From the NCBI GenBank assembly GCA_011376105.1, contig DRPG01000192.1, forward strand, positions 1 through 38,653: 38,653 nucleotides of DNA. The letters run 5' to 3'. Shown here in pieces: positions 15,995-28,579 of this stretch. The position numbers and the translations under genes were made by a program. The stretch comes from Deltaproteobacteria bacterium (lineage in GTDB: Bacteria; Myxococcota_A; UBA796; GCA-2862545). Every line of letters begins with the position of its first letter. The first letter of the stretch is position 1. The notes below the pieces were generated by a model, which saw only the letters and a program-made list of their open reading frames with translations, searched no databases and was not told where the DNA came from.

Positions 15995-18673
15995 CTACGG
16001 CGCCTCCAGCTCATCGAGCAGCAGGCCGGCGATGAACTGGATCCCGAAGAGGGGGGAGCCCGCGCCGTCGGTGGCCTTTCGCCGGGCTGAGGCCTCCAGC
16101 TCGGGGGCCCGTGCGTCGCCGGCCCGGGCCTGGGCGAGCTCTACGAACCCTCGGGCCACCGCCGCGATCCCGCTCGCCTGTCGGGAGTGGAGCCCCTGCA
16201 GCAGCGCGTCGGCACGATCGATGCCCGCCCGGCCCCCGACCAGATCGCCGGTGGTGGCCAGCGCAGCCCCCAGGTAAGACTGCGCCATCGACTCCGACAG
16301 CCGATCCCCCACCGTCTGGAAGTGCTCGATCGCCTCGAAGAACAGGGGCACCGCAGCCCGGGCGTCCCCCATCGCCCACCGCAGGGCGGCCAGGTTCTGG
16401 GTCGCGTGGGCCGCGAACCGGGTGTAGCCGATCTCCCGGAACCGCTGTAGGGCCTCTTCTGCGTGCTCCACCGCCTCCACGTACCGGCGCTGCCCCCCCC
16501 GCAGCAGCGCCAGCCCCATCAGATCGGTGGCATAGCGCCGCCGATCGTCCCAGGCCCTGTGGATCCGCACCGCGGCGAGGATCCGCTGCTCGGACTCCTC
16601 GACCCGGCCAAACTCGAGCAGCAGCAGCCCCAGGTTGGCGTGGCTAAGCCCCGCGCGGCGATCGTTGCCCACCCCCTCCAGCAGTCGGATCGCCTCGAGG
16701 TACTGGCGCTCCGCGACCTCGGGGCGCCCCCGCATCGTGGCAAAGGCCGCGAGCATGCCGAACACCGTGCCCTGCTGATCGCGGTGCTGCCCGCCCTGGG
16801 CCAGCTCCAGGGCCAGCTGGGCCATCGCCTCGGCCTCGTCGAGGCGGGACTGATCGGCGTTGACCAGGGCCAGCCCCATCAGCGCCTCGATCTCGACCAG
16901 GCCGCCGGTCTCGCTGCTGATCTGGAGCGCACGACCCAGATCCTCGCTCGCCTCCTCCATCTCGGCCAGGACCCGCAGGACGCCCGCACGCTCGACCAAC
17001 AGACCGGCCAGCACCAGGGGCTCGGCTCCGCTGGCCTCTGCGTCGGCCACGGCGTCATCGAGCAGGCGCCGGTGCAGGGGGTAGGCCCCCCGGGTGGACA
17101 GCGCAGGCCCCAGCGCGGTCACCGCGGCGATCCCCTCGCCGGGGTGAGCCCGGCGGCGGCGTCGGACCACCGCCAGCAGGTTGTCGATCTCTGCAGCGAG
17201 GCAGCGCAGATCGTCGAGCCCGCCCCGCTGATCGATCCCCCGGGCCAGCTCGGCCCCGAGCCCGAGGTAGTAGGTCGCGTGCCGGGCCTCGGCCTCAGCC
17301 AGCTCCCCCCGCTGCACCAGCCGCTCAGCGGCGTAGTCCCGGATCGACTCGTACAGGGCGAAGCGGACGTCGCCGGGCTGCTCAGCGGGCTCGTAGGCAT
17401 GGATCAGAGACTTGTCGCGCAGGGCCTCGACCAGATCCAGCACCCAGGGGCCGGACTCCGGACGCTGGAGCACGGCCTCGGCCGCGTCCAGGGTGAAGCC
17501 TCCGGAGAAGGTGGAGCACCACGCGAGGGCCCGCTGCTGGGGCTCCGACAGCAGCCCCCAGGACCAGTCGATCGCGTGACGCAGGGCTCCACCCCCCGAG
17601 TCCCGCCCCCAGGCCAGCACCTTGAACCGCTGATCGAGCCGATCGTGGAGTTGATCGAGGGAGAGCACCCGGGCGCGGGGGGCCGCGAGCTCGATCGCCA
17701 GGGGCAACCGATCGAGCCGATCGACGATCCGATCGAGGCTCACACGGTCGTCGCTCTGGAGGGTGGCCCCGGACGCCTCCACCCGATCGACGAACAGCTC
17801 CCGGGCCTCCGCGGGCGCGAGGGGGCCGACCTCGACGGCGTGCTCCCCTGCGATCCGCAGGCGCTCCTCGCTGGTGACCAGGAACCTCGCCCGGGGCGCG
17901 CGCTCGACCCAGACCCCCAGCGCCTCCCGGGCCTGGTTCACCACGTGCTCAAACCCATCGAGCAGGACCAGGACGCGGCCCCGGGCATCCAACGCCACCC
18001 CCAGGGTCTCGATCATCGAGTCCTCGCCGCCGGTCAGGGGCACCCCCAGCACCGCCCCCACCGTGGCCACCACCCCCGCCAGCCCCTCGGCGGTGGACAG
18101 CTCGCACAGCCAGGCGCCCCCGGGCCAGTCATCGAGGTGATCAGCAGCGAACCGGGTGGCGAGGCGGGTCTTGCCGATCCCCCCCGGCCCGAGCAGGCTC
18201 ACCACCCGAGCGTCTCCAGCGAGCAGCGACGCGATCTCGGACAGCTGGGCGGTCCGGCCGACGAACGAGGAGCGCTCGGGTCGCAGGTTAGAGCGGGGCA
18301 TGTCGGGGGAGGGGGCGGCGCAGACGGAGGACACCACCAGGGGGACCTCGGGGGGAGGCACGTAGCGGTAGCCGACGCCGTGCACCGCGATCAGGTGCAC
18401 TGGGTTCTGAGGATCGGGCTCCACCTTCGCCCGCAGGCGCCGCATGGCGACATCCACCGCACGGGTCGCATAGTCCGCCCGGTACTCCCACACCTGCTCC
18501 AGCAGCTCGTCGCGGGAGATGTCCTCCTTGGGACGCTTCGACAGGTAGCCGAGCAGCTGCGTCTCCCGGGTGGTCAGGGTCTTGGTGGAGCCATCCGGGA
18601 ACACGACCGCTTGCCGGATGAGATCGACCCGCCGGTCGGCGAGCTTGACGATGTGCTCGACCTCCCCTGTCAC
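15995..18673 (-). CDS. OmpR-type winged-helix regulator with NTPase and TPR domains
   Basis: An 892-residue cytoplasmic transcription regulator. Residues about 10-105 form an OmpR/PhoB-type winged helix (LTTRETQLLGYLSKRP, ISRDELLEQVW, RAVDVAMRRLRAKVE, LIAVHGVGYRYVPP). A P-loop NTPase follows: FVGRTAQLSEI, Walker A LGPGGIGKT (residues 161-169), Walker B-like VLVLLDGFEHV, ARFLVTSEERL and the LPLAIELAAPRA motif of STAND ATPases. The C-terminal half is an array of TPR helices (for example LSHANLGLLLLEFGRVEESE and FAAHATQNLAALRWAMGDARA). The layout resembles AfsR/SARP-like and predicted-ATPase regulators, with TPRs sensing a ligand or partner. GTG 18673 has GGAGGG close upstream; longer in-frame extensions run through the opposite FHA gene. 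It is divergent from that gene by 190 bases and may control it; that is inference. Confidence 0.9.
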   Translation of the reverse strand: MTGEVEHIVKLADRRVDLIRQAVVFPDGSTKTLTTRETQLLGYLSKRPKEDISRDELLEQVWEYRADYATRAVDVAMRRLRAKVEPDPQNPVHLIAVHGVGYRYVPPPEVPLVVSSVCAAPSPDMPRSNLRPERSSFVGRTAQLSEIASLLAGDARVVSLLGPGGIGKTRLATRFAADHLDDWPGGAWLCELSTAEGLAGVVATVGAVLGVPLTGGEDSMIETLGVALDARGRVLVLLDGFEHVVNQAREALGVWVERAPRARFLVTSEERLRIAGEHAVEVGPLAPAEARELFVDRVEASGATLQSDDRVSLDRIVDRLDRLPLAIELAAPRARVLSLDQLHDRLDQRFKVLAWGRDSGGGALRHAIDWSWGLLSEPQQRALAWCSTFSGGFTLDAAEAVLQRPESGPWVLDLVEALRDKSLIHAYEPAEQPGDVRFALYESIRDYAAERLVQRGELAEAEARHATYYLGLGAELARGIDQRGGLDDLRCLAAEIDNLLAVVRRRRRAHPGEGIAAVTALGPALSTRGAYPLHRRLLDDAVADAEASGAEPLVLAGLLVERAGVLRVLAEMEEASEDLGRALQISSETGGLVEIEALMGLALVNADQSRLDEAEAMAQLALELAQGGQHRDQQGTVFGMLAAFATMRGRPEVAERQYLEAIRLLEGVGNDRRAGLSHANLGLLLLEFGRVEESEQRILAAVRIHRAWDDRRRYATDLMGLALLRGGQRRYVEAVEHAEEALQRFREIGYTRFAAHATQNLAALRWAMGDARAAVPLFFEAIEHFQTVGDRLSESMAQSYLGAALATTGDLVGGRAGIDRADALLQGLHSRQASGIAAVARGFVELAQARAGDARAPELEASARRKATDGAGSPLFGIQFIAGLLLDELEAP

Positions 18674-18863
18674 ATGCCCTCCAGACACCGACGCTTCGAA
18701 ACTTGTGGGTTGACTGGGTCGTTTCCTGCAGAATACCCCGGCCCCGGTGACAGAGCCTCCAGGGTCGGCGCCGTCACCTATCGACACCGCAGACCAATTC
18801 CTGGTTCCTGCACCGGACCCTGTGGGCTGGTAGCATCTGCGGCTCAGGAGGGAGACGGTCGAC
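18674..18863. promoter_or_regulatory. Divergent promoter region, regulator / FHA gene
   Basis: These 190 bases separate two genes that point outward and must hold both start regions. The FHA gene has AGGAGGGAGA ahead of its ATG; TAGCAT near 18832 could be a -10. No clear operator repeat was found by eye. Confidence 0.4.
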
Positions 18864-20708
18864 ATGGCCTCGAACAACACAAGCGAGCTCCGAAGGCAAG
18901 CACCCGGCTGGATCCGGGACACCCGATCGGATCTCAGGTACGGGCTCGAGGGCCTCCGCAGCGCTTTGCACACAGCGCTAGACGATCTCGCGTCGGAGCT
19001 CGCGGCCCAGGGCCAGGGCGACGTCGCGTCCCTCGACGTGATCGAGCAGCAGGCGGCGGCGTTCCTGGTCCACACCCGGCGGGAGCTGACCGGCCTGTGG
19101 GATCGGCTGGAGGAGGCGTTCGTCGATCGGCTCCAGCCCCTGGTCCGATCCGCTGAGCGGGGCCAGGAGCCGTCCCTGGGCCGGGCCAGGATCGCACAGC
19201 AGGAGTGGCTGCTCAGCCTCCACCACCACAAGACGACGGTGGTGCAGTACACCTCGGGCTGGATCGAGGGGGGAGGGGTCGCCCTGACCCTGATGACTGG
19301 CCTCGAGCCCCACGAGGCCTCCGACGTCCAGCGCTGCCAGGGCCTGCTGCGCGAGCGCATGAGCTTCATCGCCGATCGTAGCGAGGCCGGCCTCAGCCAG
19401 TGGATCGACGAGGTCCAGCGGGGGCTGGAGAGCTTGATCGGCCGGATCAGCCCGGCTCAGGCCCCGGCCGCCTCCACCCCAGAGCTGCGGGCCGCCCGCC
19501 TCGACGAGCTGCTGGGCAAGGCCGACGCGCTGAAGGTCCGGATCCGCAACGTGCCCAACGATCCGTCGGATCGCTACCTCGACAAGCTCGAGACCCAGCT
19601 CGCGGGCATCGCCGAGAAGCGGGCGCAGAAGCTGGCGGCCCGCGACGCCCGTCAGGCGCGGCTGGCCGATCTGCTGGTGTTCGCCGAGCGGCTCAACGTC
19701 CGGGCCCGGGGCGTGCCGGATAACCCGAGCGACGCCTGGCTCGACAAGATGGAGGCCAAGCTCACAGAGATCGCCGATCGCAAGGGGATCGAGCTGCCTC
19801 AGGGGGTCCAGCCGCCCTCCCCACGGGAGACCCGCTCCACCGGCGAGCCCGCACCACAGCGGGTGGCCGCTCCTCCGACCTCGCTGCGGGTCCAGGAGCT
19901 GATCCACAGGGCCGAAGACGCGAACCTCCCCCTGGGTCGGATCCCCGACGCCCCCTCGGACGACTGGGTCTCCGAGATGGAGGGTCGCCTGGAGACAGCG
20001 CTGCAGGAGCAGCGGGATCACCGTCAGCAGGAGCGTAGGCAGCGTAGGCAGCGTCTGGATCAGCTCGTCCAGCAGGCCATTGAGGCCGGCGCAGATCTGG
20101 GCGAGATCCCCGATGATCCCACGGAGTCCTGGTTCGCCGCCGCCGAGCGGCAGATCACGGCCGCGATCGAGGCCAGGGCCCTGGCCTCGGCCCCCGTCGC
20201 CCAGCCCCCGGCGTTCGACGCCAAGCGCCTAGCTGAGATCCAGCGCGCCGCCGCCGCCGCCGGGATCCACCTCGGCGAGCTCCCCAGCCACCCCACGGAC
20301 GACTGGCTCGCCTGGGCCGAGCACCGGATCCGCGAGGCCCGGGACGCCGAGGCCGCCCTCGCGGTCGAGTCCCCCACCGCGAGCGTGGCCTCGTCGGCCT
20401 ACCTGGTCTACGAGGAGGGCACGGTGCAGGAGCAGATCTGGCCCGTCGGGCAGGAGGAGATCTCGATCGGGCGCTCGAGGGGCAACACCATCCAGATCCG
20501 CGACGACGCAGCGGTCAGCCGGCGCCACGCGGTGCTCCAGATCCACAGCGGCCAGTACATCCTGCGGGATCTGAACTCGACCAAGGGCACCTACGTCGAC
20601 GATCAGCAGATCGACATCGAGCGGGTGCTCCACGGGGACGAGGTGGTCCAGTTCGGCGACACCTGGTTCACCTTCCGGCTCGGCCCGGCCCCCACGATCG
20701 CGCGCTGA
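18864..20708 (+). CDS. FHA-domain protein with five ~41-residue repeats
   Basis: A 614-residue, apparently cytoplasmic protein. Residues 512-606 form a C-terminal forkhead-associated domain that binds phosphothreonine peptides: ISIGRSRGNTIQI (533-545), the SRRH core (552-555) and LNSTKGTYV (570-578) are all present. Before it lie five degenerate repeats (212-252, 266-306, 342-383, 397-438, 455-494): each has a helix starting RL, then a loop of the form I/VPxxPS/TDxW, then a second helix beginning with an acidic/aromatic pair. The N-terminal 200 residues are helical and of no family I know. The repeat looks undescribed to me. ATG 18864 has AGGAGGGAGA upstream. It is divergent from the wHTH/TPR regulator and convergent with the lectin gene (3-base gap). 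Ser/Thr kinases in this window could be its partners, but no contact is shown. Confidence 0.85.
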   Translation: MASNNTSELRRQAPGWIRDTRSDLRYGLEGLRSALHTALDDLASELAAQGQGDVASLDVIEQQAAAFLVHTRRELTGLWDRLEEAFVDRLQPLVRSAERGQEPSLGRARIAQQEWLLSLHHHKTTVVQYTSGWIEGGGVALTLMTGLEPHEASDVQRCQGLLRERMSFIADRSEAGLSQWIDEVQRGLESLIGRISPAQAPAASTPELRAARLDELLGKADALKVRIRNVPNDPSDRYLDKLETQLAGIAEKRAQKLAARDARQARLADLLVFAERLNVRARGVPDNPSDAWLDKMEAKLTEIADRKGIELPQGVQPPSPRETRSTGEPAPQRVAAPPTSLRVQELIHRAEDANLPLGRIPDAPSDDWVSEMEGRLETALQEQRDHRQQERRQRRQRLDQLVQQAIEAGADLGEIPDDPTESWFAAAERQITAAIEARALASAPVAQPPAFDAKRLAEIQRAAAAAGIHLGELPSHPTDDWLAWAEHRIREARDAEAALAVESPTASVASSAYLVYEEGTVQEQIWPVGQEEISIGRSRGNTIQIRDDAAVSRRHAVLQIHSGQYILRDLNSTKGTYVDDQQIDIERVLHGDEVVQFGDTWFTFRLGPAPTIAR

Positions 20709-20711
20709 TCT

Positions 20712-22442
20712 TCAGCGCAGGGCCCCCGGGCGACGTCTCCGCAGCAGCGCGAGCCCGAGCAGGGCCGCTGACCCCCCTAGGGCCGGGCCATGGGAGCAGC
20801 CAAAGCCCAGCTCCGGATCCGGGCTGGACGGGGTGGGGATCCCATCGCCACCGGGATCGTAGGCCCACTCCGGCCCCTCGCTCGCGTCGCCGGCGCCGTC
20901 GCCGTCGGAGTCGGTGTCGAGGTGGTTGGGGACGCCGTCGCCATCTGGGTCCCCCGCGCCCTCGACGCTGGTGGGGATCGAGTCGCCGTCGTCGTCGTCG
21001 TCGAGCGCGTCGATCAGCCCATCGCCGTCGTGATCCGCGTCCCCCTCCTCGCCGTCGGACAGCCCGTCGCTGTCGGTGTCTGCGCTCAGGGGGTCGGTGC
21101 CCCAGGTGAGCTCGGTCCCGTCATCGATCCCGTCGCTGTCGGTGTCTGTGCTTAGGGGATCGGTGCCTAGGTCCGCCTCCTCCCGATCCGTCAGGCCGTC
21201 GCCGTCGGAGTCGGGGGAGACGAGATCGTATCCGTCGCAGTCGTTGTCGATCCCGTCCTCGGTGTCGGCCTCGATCCCGGCCGGAGAGACGTCTGGATCC
21301 TGATCGAGGCAGTCTCCGCCGTTGTCGACCCAGCCCGGGGGCGGACAGAGGGTCTCTAGCGGCTCGGCCGAGCCATCGCCATAGCCATCGCGATCCTGAT
21401 CGGGCCACCAGGGGCCCCCCACGCCATCATCGATCGTGTCGTTGCAGTCGTTGTCGATCCCATCGCACACCTCGATCGCGCCGGGGAGGACGGAGGGATC
21501 GGTGTCATCGCAGTCGCCGCCGATCGCGACGAAGCCGACGCGGGGACAGATCACGACCGGGTCTTGGCCTCCGATCCCGTCGCCGTCGAGATCGGGGTGG
21601 TACACCCCCGGGGCGGAGGCGTCGGCGTCGTCGCAGTCGAGCGCGTTGCCCACCATGCCAGCGGGGGCTGCACAGGCCGACACCGGCGCGAGCCCGTCGC
21701 CGAGCCCGTCACCATCGAGGTCCTCGAAGAAGGAGGTGGGGACGCAGCTCCGCTCACACACATAGGGCTGAAGATCGTCGCACGGCTGATCGTCCCACTC
21801 CCCGAGGGGCTCGATCTCAGCGCAGTCTTCCTCACCAGCGTAGGGGCCCCCGCCGTTGTTGGGCTCTCCGTAGCGCCAGGCGTCGAAGCTCGTCGGGGTG
21901 TCGTCCTCCCAGAGCCAGGTGCCCTCCGCCTCGAGATCGTTGAACCCGATCCAGAAGACGTCGCTGAAGGGGGCCACCACGCTGTAGAGATCGGCCTGCT
22001 CAGAGGCATCGGCGATCGACGGCAGGTGCCAGCCATCTGCAGCACAGGCGGCCTGGGCCCCGGGCCAGGTGAGCAGGGACAGGCAGATCTGCCAGACGTG
22101 GTCGCCGGTGACGGCCACGTCGCAGGGGCACGCGCCCTCGTCGATCAGCCCGTCGCAGTCGTTGTCGATCCCGTCGCAGAGCTCGGGCGCTCCAGGGAAG
22201 GTGGACGCGTCGAGATCGTCGCAGTCGTCGATCGAGGGCAGGCCGTCGCCGGAGCAGTCGGGCCCCAAGGCGCCGGATCCCATGCCCCCGTGCCCGTCGC
22301 CGTCGAGATCCGAGCCCCACGCCACGGGGCCCTCGTCGACGCTGCCGTCGCCGTCGTCGTCCACCCCGTTGCAGACCTCTGCGCCGGCCCGAGCGCCCGT
22401 CGAGGACAGCGCCAAGAGCCACAGCAGCGAGCACCCACCCAT
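20712..22442 (-). CDS. Secreted C-type-lectin / MopE / thrombospondin type 3 protein with MYXO-CTERM tail
   Basis: A 576-residue surface protein. After a signal peptide ([19 protein letters not shown]) it has MopE-type metal-binding motifs ([27 protein letters not shown]), then a C-type lectin domain at about 115-230 with [38 protein letters not shown], an EPN motif (193-195, mannose-type) and WDDQPC where WND is usual, ending YVCE. More MopE units and a block of thrombospondin type 3 repeats ([19 protein letters not shown] and relatives) follow. The end [20 protein letters not shown] plus RRRRPGALR is a MYXO-CTERM-type sorting tail. All of this predicts Ca2+-dependent sugar binding at the outer surface. 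ATG 22442 has GGAG 6 nt upstream. Confidence 0.9.
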   Translation of the reverse strand: MGGCSLLWLLALSSTGARAGAEVCNGVDDDGDGSVDEGPVAWGSDLDGDGHGGMGSGALGPDCSGDGLPSIDDCDDLDASTFPGAPELCDGIDNDCDGLIDEGACPCDVAVTGDHVWQICLSLLTWPGAQAACAADGWHLPSIADASEQADLYSVVAPFSDVFWIGFNDLEAEGTWLWEDDTPTSFDAWRYGEPNNGGGPYAGEEDCAEIEPLGEWDDQPCDDLQPYVCERSCVPTSFFEDLDGDGLGDGLAPVSACAAPAGMVGNALDCDDADASAPGVYHPDLDGDGIGGQDPVVICPRVGFVAIGGDCDDTDPSVLPGAIEVCDGIDNDCNDTIDDGVGGPWWPDQDRDGYGDGSAEPLETLCPPPGWVDNGGDCLDQDPDVSPAGIEADTEDGIDNDCDGYDLVSPDSDGDGLTDREEADLGTDPLSTDTDSDGIDDGTELTWGTDPLSADTDSDGLSDGEEGDADHDGDGLIDALDDDDDGDSIPTSVEGAGDPDGDGVPNHLDTDSDGDGAGDASEGPEWAYDPGGDGIPTPSSPDPELGFGCSHGPALGGSAALLGLALLRRRRPGALR

Positions 22443-22487
22443 GTGTTCTCCACCAGCTTAGTGTAGCAGCCACCCCCGGCGTCGGCG

Positions 22488-22910
22488 TCACTCGATCCCT
22501 GCATCGCCTCTGCGGATCTTCCCCGTGGCCAGCAGGCTGGTGAGGTGCTCCCGCCAGGCGAGATCGGAGAGGCTCAGCAGCGCCGCGGCCTCGGACAACA
22601 GGTCAGCCTCCTCTGCGGCGAGGACCCCGTCGGACGCGGCCGCCTCGATCAGCAGATCGAGCAGGGCGAGCTTCTGCCCCTGGGTCAGCCCGGCGGGCAG
22701 GGCCTCGAGCGCCTCGGCCCTCGCCTCGGTGAACGCCTCGGTCAGCCGGCCCCGGGCGTCGATGAAGCCGCAGGTCCGCAGCAGATCCGGAGGGAAGGTG
22801 TCGTCGAGGAACGACAGCTCCACCGAGTCGACCACCGTGTCCGAGCCGATGATCCGCTGGATCATGTCGTAGGCAAACGCCAGCTGTAGCGCGTTGAGGT
22901 TCGTGGACAC
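22488..22910 (-). CDS. TerB-like protein, 140 aa
   Basis: The second half matches the TerB/DjlA-N helical fold: GLTQGQKLALLDLLIEAAASDGVLAAEEADLLSEAAALLSLSD has the family pattern of a long helix, the acidic loop ASDGVL and AEEADLL before the next helix. TerB-type domains occur in tellurite-resistance operons and as envelope-stress or membrane-associated modules; no other ter gene is here. The first half (about 60 residues) is of no family I know. No signal peptide. GTG 22910 (VSTNLNALQLAFAYDMIQ) has GGAGG 6 nt upstream. It sits between the methyltransferase-like membrane gene (102-base gap upstream) and the lectin gene (45-base gap downstream), all on the minus strand, which suggests one transcription unit. 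Confidence 0.72.
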   Translation of the reverse strand: MSTNLNALQLAFAYDMIQRIIGSDTVVDSVELSFLDDTFPPDLLRTCGFIDARGRLTEAFTEARAEALEALPAGLTQGQKLALLDLLIEAAASDGVLAAEEADLLSEAAALLSLSDLAWREHLTSLLATGKIRRGDAGIE

Positions 22911-23012
22911 CCGAGGCCTCCGCTCCGAGGGCAGCTTGTGGCTGCACGATCTCCCGGGCAGCGTAGCGCGTCCCCACCCCGGCGGGGTTACCCGAGGGCA
23001 ACATCGCCCCGA

Positions 23013-24808
23013 TCAGTACAGGCCCGGGACGAACTTGAACGGGACCTGTCGGCGATAGGCCTCGTGCTCCGGCCCCATCGCGACACCCAGGAAGTGGTCC
23101 TCCCGCTCTGAGCGCAGCCAGTACTTGAGCAGGAAGCTGCCCGCTGTGATCCATTGGATCGGGGTGGTGAGCCCGGGGACGAACATCACCATGAACATCA
23201 GCGCCTCGAGGGTGTAGCTGGGGTGCCGCACGGCGGTGAAGAAACCGGTGTCCCGCAGGCCCTTGTCGGACATCACGCCAAAGTAGACGCCGAGGTTCCA
23301 CACCGTGGCGGTGTACAGCAGGTTGAGCAGCACCTCCACCCCGAGGACCGCGACATACAGCGGCCCCTCGGTGACGATCGGATCGGGGCCGGTGTAGTCC
23401 CCGTCGGCCAGCAGGTGGTGCACCACCCCCCCCAGCAGCGGGCCATAGCACATGGCGTTGGTGACCCAGCCGGCGACGGTGAAGTCCAGGTTCCGCAGCG
23501 GATGCTTCCACAGGATCGCCAGCACGGTGTGGCCGTAGCCCAGCAGACAGCCACAGATGGTGGCGGACCACAGCAGGTAGCGGGTCGACTCCAGCACGGC
23601 GAGCTCGTCGCGCACCGTCGGGAGGGTGGACAGCACGATCGGGAGGCTGCGCTGGGCGCCCGCCACGGTGTGGAACGACACCCCCGTCCCGGGCCACAAG
23701 ATCGCCCCCAGCTCGGTGAGGTTGCTGCCGAGGAAGCTGGTGAGGGTGGAGGCGAACGCATATGCGATGATCAGGTGCAGCCCCCACAGCCCGATCCCCC
23801 TCCCCAGCGGGAACCACGCGAGCTCGATCCGCCGGTACGACAGCGCGCGCCACAGGGCCAGCAGCGGGCTAGAGCGGGTGCGGAGCAGCCAGCCGTAGTA
23901 CGCCACCCCCCCCGCGATCCGTGCCATCGGCAGAGCGCTGTCGGGGAACGGGGGGGGCACCGTCAGGGGCACGCCCCAGCTCAGCAGCCACCGCGACAGG
24001 CTGTGGGCGATCCAGGTGGTGCTCCAGAAGACAAAGGGGACCAACACCGCGGGCACCGCGAGGCCCACGAGCGCGTGGAACGCGAGCCGCACCACAGCCA
24101 GCGAGGCGGCCTGTGCCAGCCGGCCCCGCACCCACCGGCACCCCAGGGCCCAGGCCCGCCCAGGCCCCGGGTGCCACAGCCCCACCCCCCACAGCAGCAG
24201 CGCTCCCCCGAGCAGCAGCCCCTCGAGCCAGGCCACGGCGGTCGAGGCCAGGGGGCTGGCCCGGGTGGGCACCGCGAACTCGGTGACGGAGGCCCCCACC
24301 AGCCCGCCGGGCTTGTCGCTACGCCGCACGATCCGCGCCACCGAGGTCTGCTCCGAGACCTCGATCACCCGCAGGACCAACCCCGCGCGATCCCCGGTGA
24401 GGCCGTTGAGCCGAAGCCCCACGGTCGCCCCCGCACCGAAGCCCAGATCCAGCACCACCTCCTGGCCACGCTCCTCGATCACGGTGGCGTGGCGCCCCAT
24501 TGGCCAGCGAAAGGTGCTCGGATCGAACCTGGCGATCACCACCGGCCCCTGGACGGACTCGACCGTGGCGCGGCCGATGGGGTAGCGCCAGCTCGGGTTG
24601 TGGCGGTGGATCGGCAGCACCTGGCCCACCTCAGGGGGCGCGGTGTCCGCCACGATCTCGATCCGGTGATCCGGCAGGGAGCGGATCACCAGCCAGTGGA
24701 CGGTGGCGGCTCCGTGCAGCGGAGCCAGGGCCAGCACCAGCCCCCCGAGGATCAACCCCAGGACGTACAGCCGCTGGCACCCCCGATCGATCAGGGCGCT
24801 CAGACTGC

Positions 24809-24812
<4 letters not shown>
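23013..24812 (-). CDS. Large membrane protein with an isoprenylcysteine-methyltransferase-like C-terminus
   Basis: A 599-residue integral membrane protein. Two N-terminal stretches (LYVLGLILGGLVLALAP, then an extracytoplasmic-looking domain of about 170 residues rich in beta-type sequence) precede at least seven hydrophobic segments. The last 90 residues match the ICMT/PEMT (NnrU-like) methyltransferase end: FFTAVRHPSYTLEALMF (RHPxYxxE) and then EDHFLGVAMGPEHEAYRRQV, the SAM-binding pattern of the family. The other halves resemble no family I recognise, so this looks like a novel multidomain arrangement. GTG 24812 has GGGGAGGAG upstream and overlaps the kinase-ATPase stop by four bases (GTGA), so translation is coupled to that gene. 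A lipid or modified-peptide methyl acceptor is possible. Confidence 0.78.
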
Positions 24813-27349
<2,537 letters not shown>

Positions 27350-27415
27350 GGGAGCGCAAGTCTACCCCAGCGGGGAGGGCGGGGCAGCGGATCGCGACGG
27401 CGCACGGCCACGCCG

Positions 27416-28546
27416 CTACGCCTCCTGCGGATCGGGGACCCCGTGGAGGGGGACGCCGGGCGGCTGCCCGACCTGACCCCGCCAGCGGAGCCAGTGGTCC
27501 AGCAACACGACGCACACCATCGCCTCGACCACCGGCACCGCCCGGGGCAACACACAGGGATCGTGGCGCCCCCGGGGTCGGATCGTGGTGGGCTGTCCGT
27601 CGGAGGCCACGGTGTCCTGCTCGTGGAAGATCGTGGCCACCGGCTTGAACGCGACCGCCAGCTCGATGGGCATGCCGTTGCTGATCCCGCCCTGGATCCC
27701 CCCCGAGCGGTTGGTCTCGGTGGCGATCCCCCTCACCGCGTCAGGGACGAACCGATCGTTGTGGGCGCTGCCCCGCAGCCGGGTGCCCCCAAAGCCCGAT
27801 CCAACCTCGATCCCCTTTGCGGCCGGCAGCGAGAGCATCGCCTTGCCCAGCTCAGCATCGAGCTTGTCGAACACCGGATCCCCGAGGCCCGCCGGCACCC
27901 CCCGGGCGACACAGCGGACCACCCCCCCCACCGTGTCACCGTCCCGCCGGGCCGCACGGATGGTGGCCTCGAACCGCGCAGCGGCCTCCAGATCGGGACA
28001 GCGCACCGGGACCTGATCCACCTGAGCCCGGGTGACGGTGTCCGATCGGACGGTGGCTGCGTCACCGGCCACCTCCTGGACCCAGGCGACGACCTCGACC
28101 GGGCCCAGCTCCGACAGCAGCCGCCGGGCGACCGCCCCCGCCGCCACCCGCGCCACCGTCTCCCTCGCCGAGGCCCGCCCACCGCCGGCCCAGGCCCGGA
28201 TCCCATACCGGGCGTCGTAGGTGAAGTCCGCATGGGACGGACGGTAGCGATCCCGCAGCTGGGCGTAGGCCCCCGGATCGGCGTCGGTGTTGCGCACGAT
28301 CATCGCCAGCGGTGTGCCCAGGGTCCGCCCCTCGAACAGCCCGGACAACACCTCGACCCGATCGGCCTCCCGCCGCTGGCTCGTCAGGGCCGACTGCCCC
28401 GGCCTGCGGCGATCCAGCTCGGCCTGGATCGCGCCGAGATCCAGGCCGATCCCCGGGGGACAGCCCTCGATCACGACGCCGATCCCTCCCCCATGGCTCT
28501 CACCAAAGGTGGTGATCCGAAACGCTCTGCCGAAGCTGCTGCCCAT
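27416..28546 (-). CDS. aroC: Chorismate synthase
   Basis: Converts 5-enolpyruvylshikimate 3-phosphate to chorismate, the last step of the shikimate pathway, using reduced FMN. The 376-residue length is normal. Family marks are all present: start [31 protein letters not shown], the basic block [67 protein letters not shown] and [20 protein letters not shown] 28546 is the natural start because it begins the conserved MGSSFGRAF. The gene is divergent from psd with only 33 bases between the two start codons, so their promoters must overlap or lie inside the neighbouring genes. Downstream the kinase-ATPase gene follows 66 bases later on the same strand, so the shikimate gene heads the run. Confidence 0.98.
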   Translation of the reverse strand: MGSSFGRAFRITTFGESHGGGIGVVIEGCPPGIGLDLGAIQAELDRRRPGQSALTSQRREADRVEVLSGLFEGRTLGTPLAMIVRNTDADPGAYAQLRDRYRPSHADFTYDARYGIRAWAGGGRASARETVARVAAGAVARRLLSELGPVEVVAWVQEVAGDAATVRSDTVTRAQVDQVPVRCPDLEAAARFEATIRAARRDGDTVGGVVRCVARGVPAGLGDPVFDKLDAELGKAMLSLPAAKGIEVGSGFGGTRLRGSAHNDRFVPDAVRGIATETNRSGGIQGGISNGMPIELAVAFKPVATIFHEQDTVASDGQPTTIRPRGRHDPCVLPRAVPVVEAMVCVVLLDHWLRWRGQVGQPPGVPLHGVPDPQEA

Positions 28547-28579
28547 GTCGACCCCCGACCGCGGCGATACATCGACCGG

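Noticed and set aside
16463-19156. Plus-strand open frame of 897 codons opposite the wHTH/TPR regulator
   Set aside because: Its product is His/Gln/Pro/Arg-rich with no domain, and it overlaps a gene with clear motifs; it is an antisense artefact of high GC.
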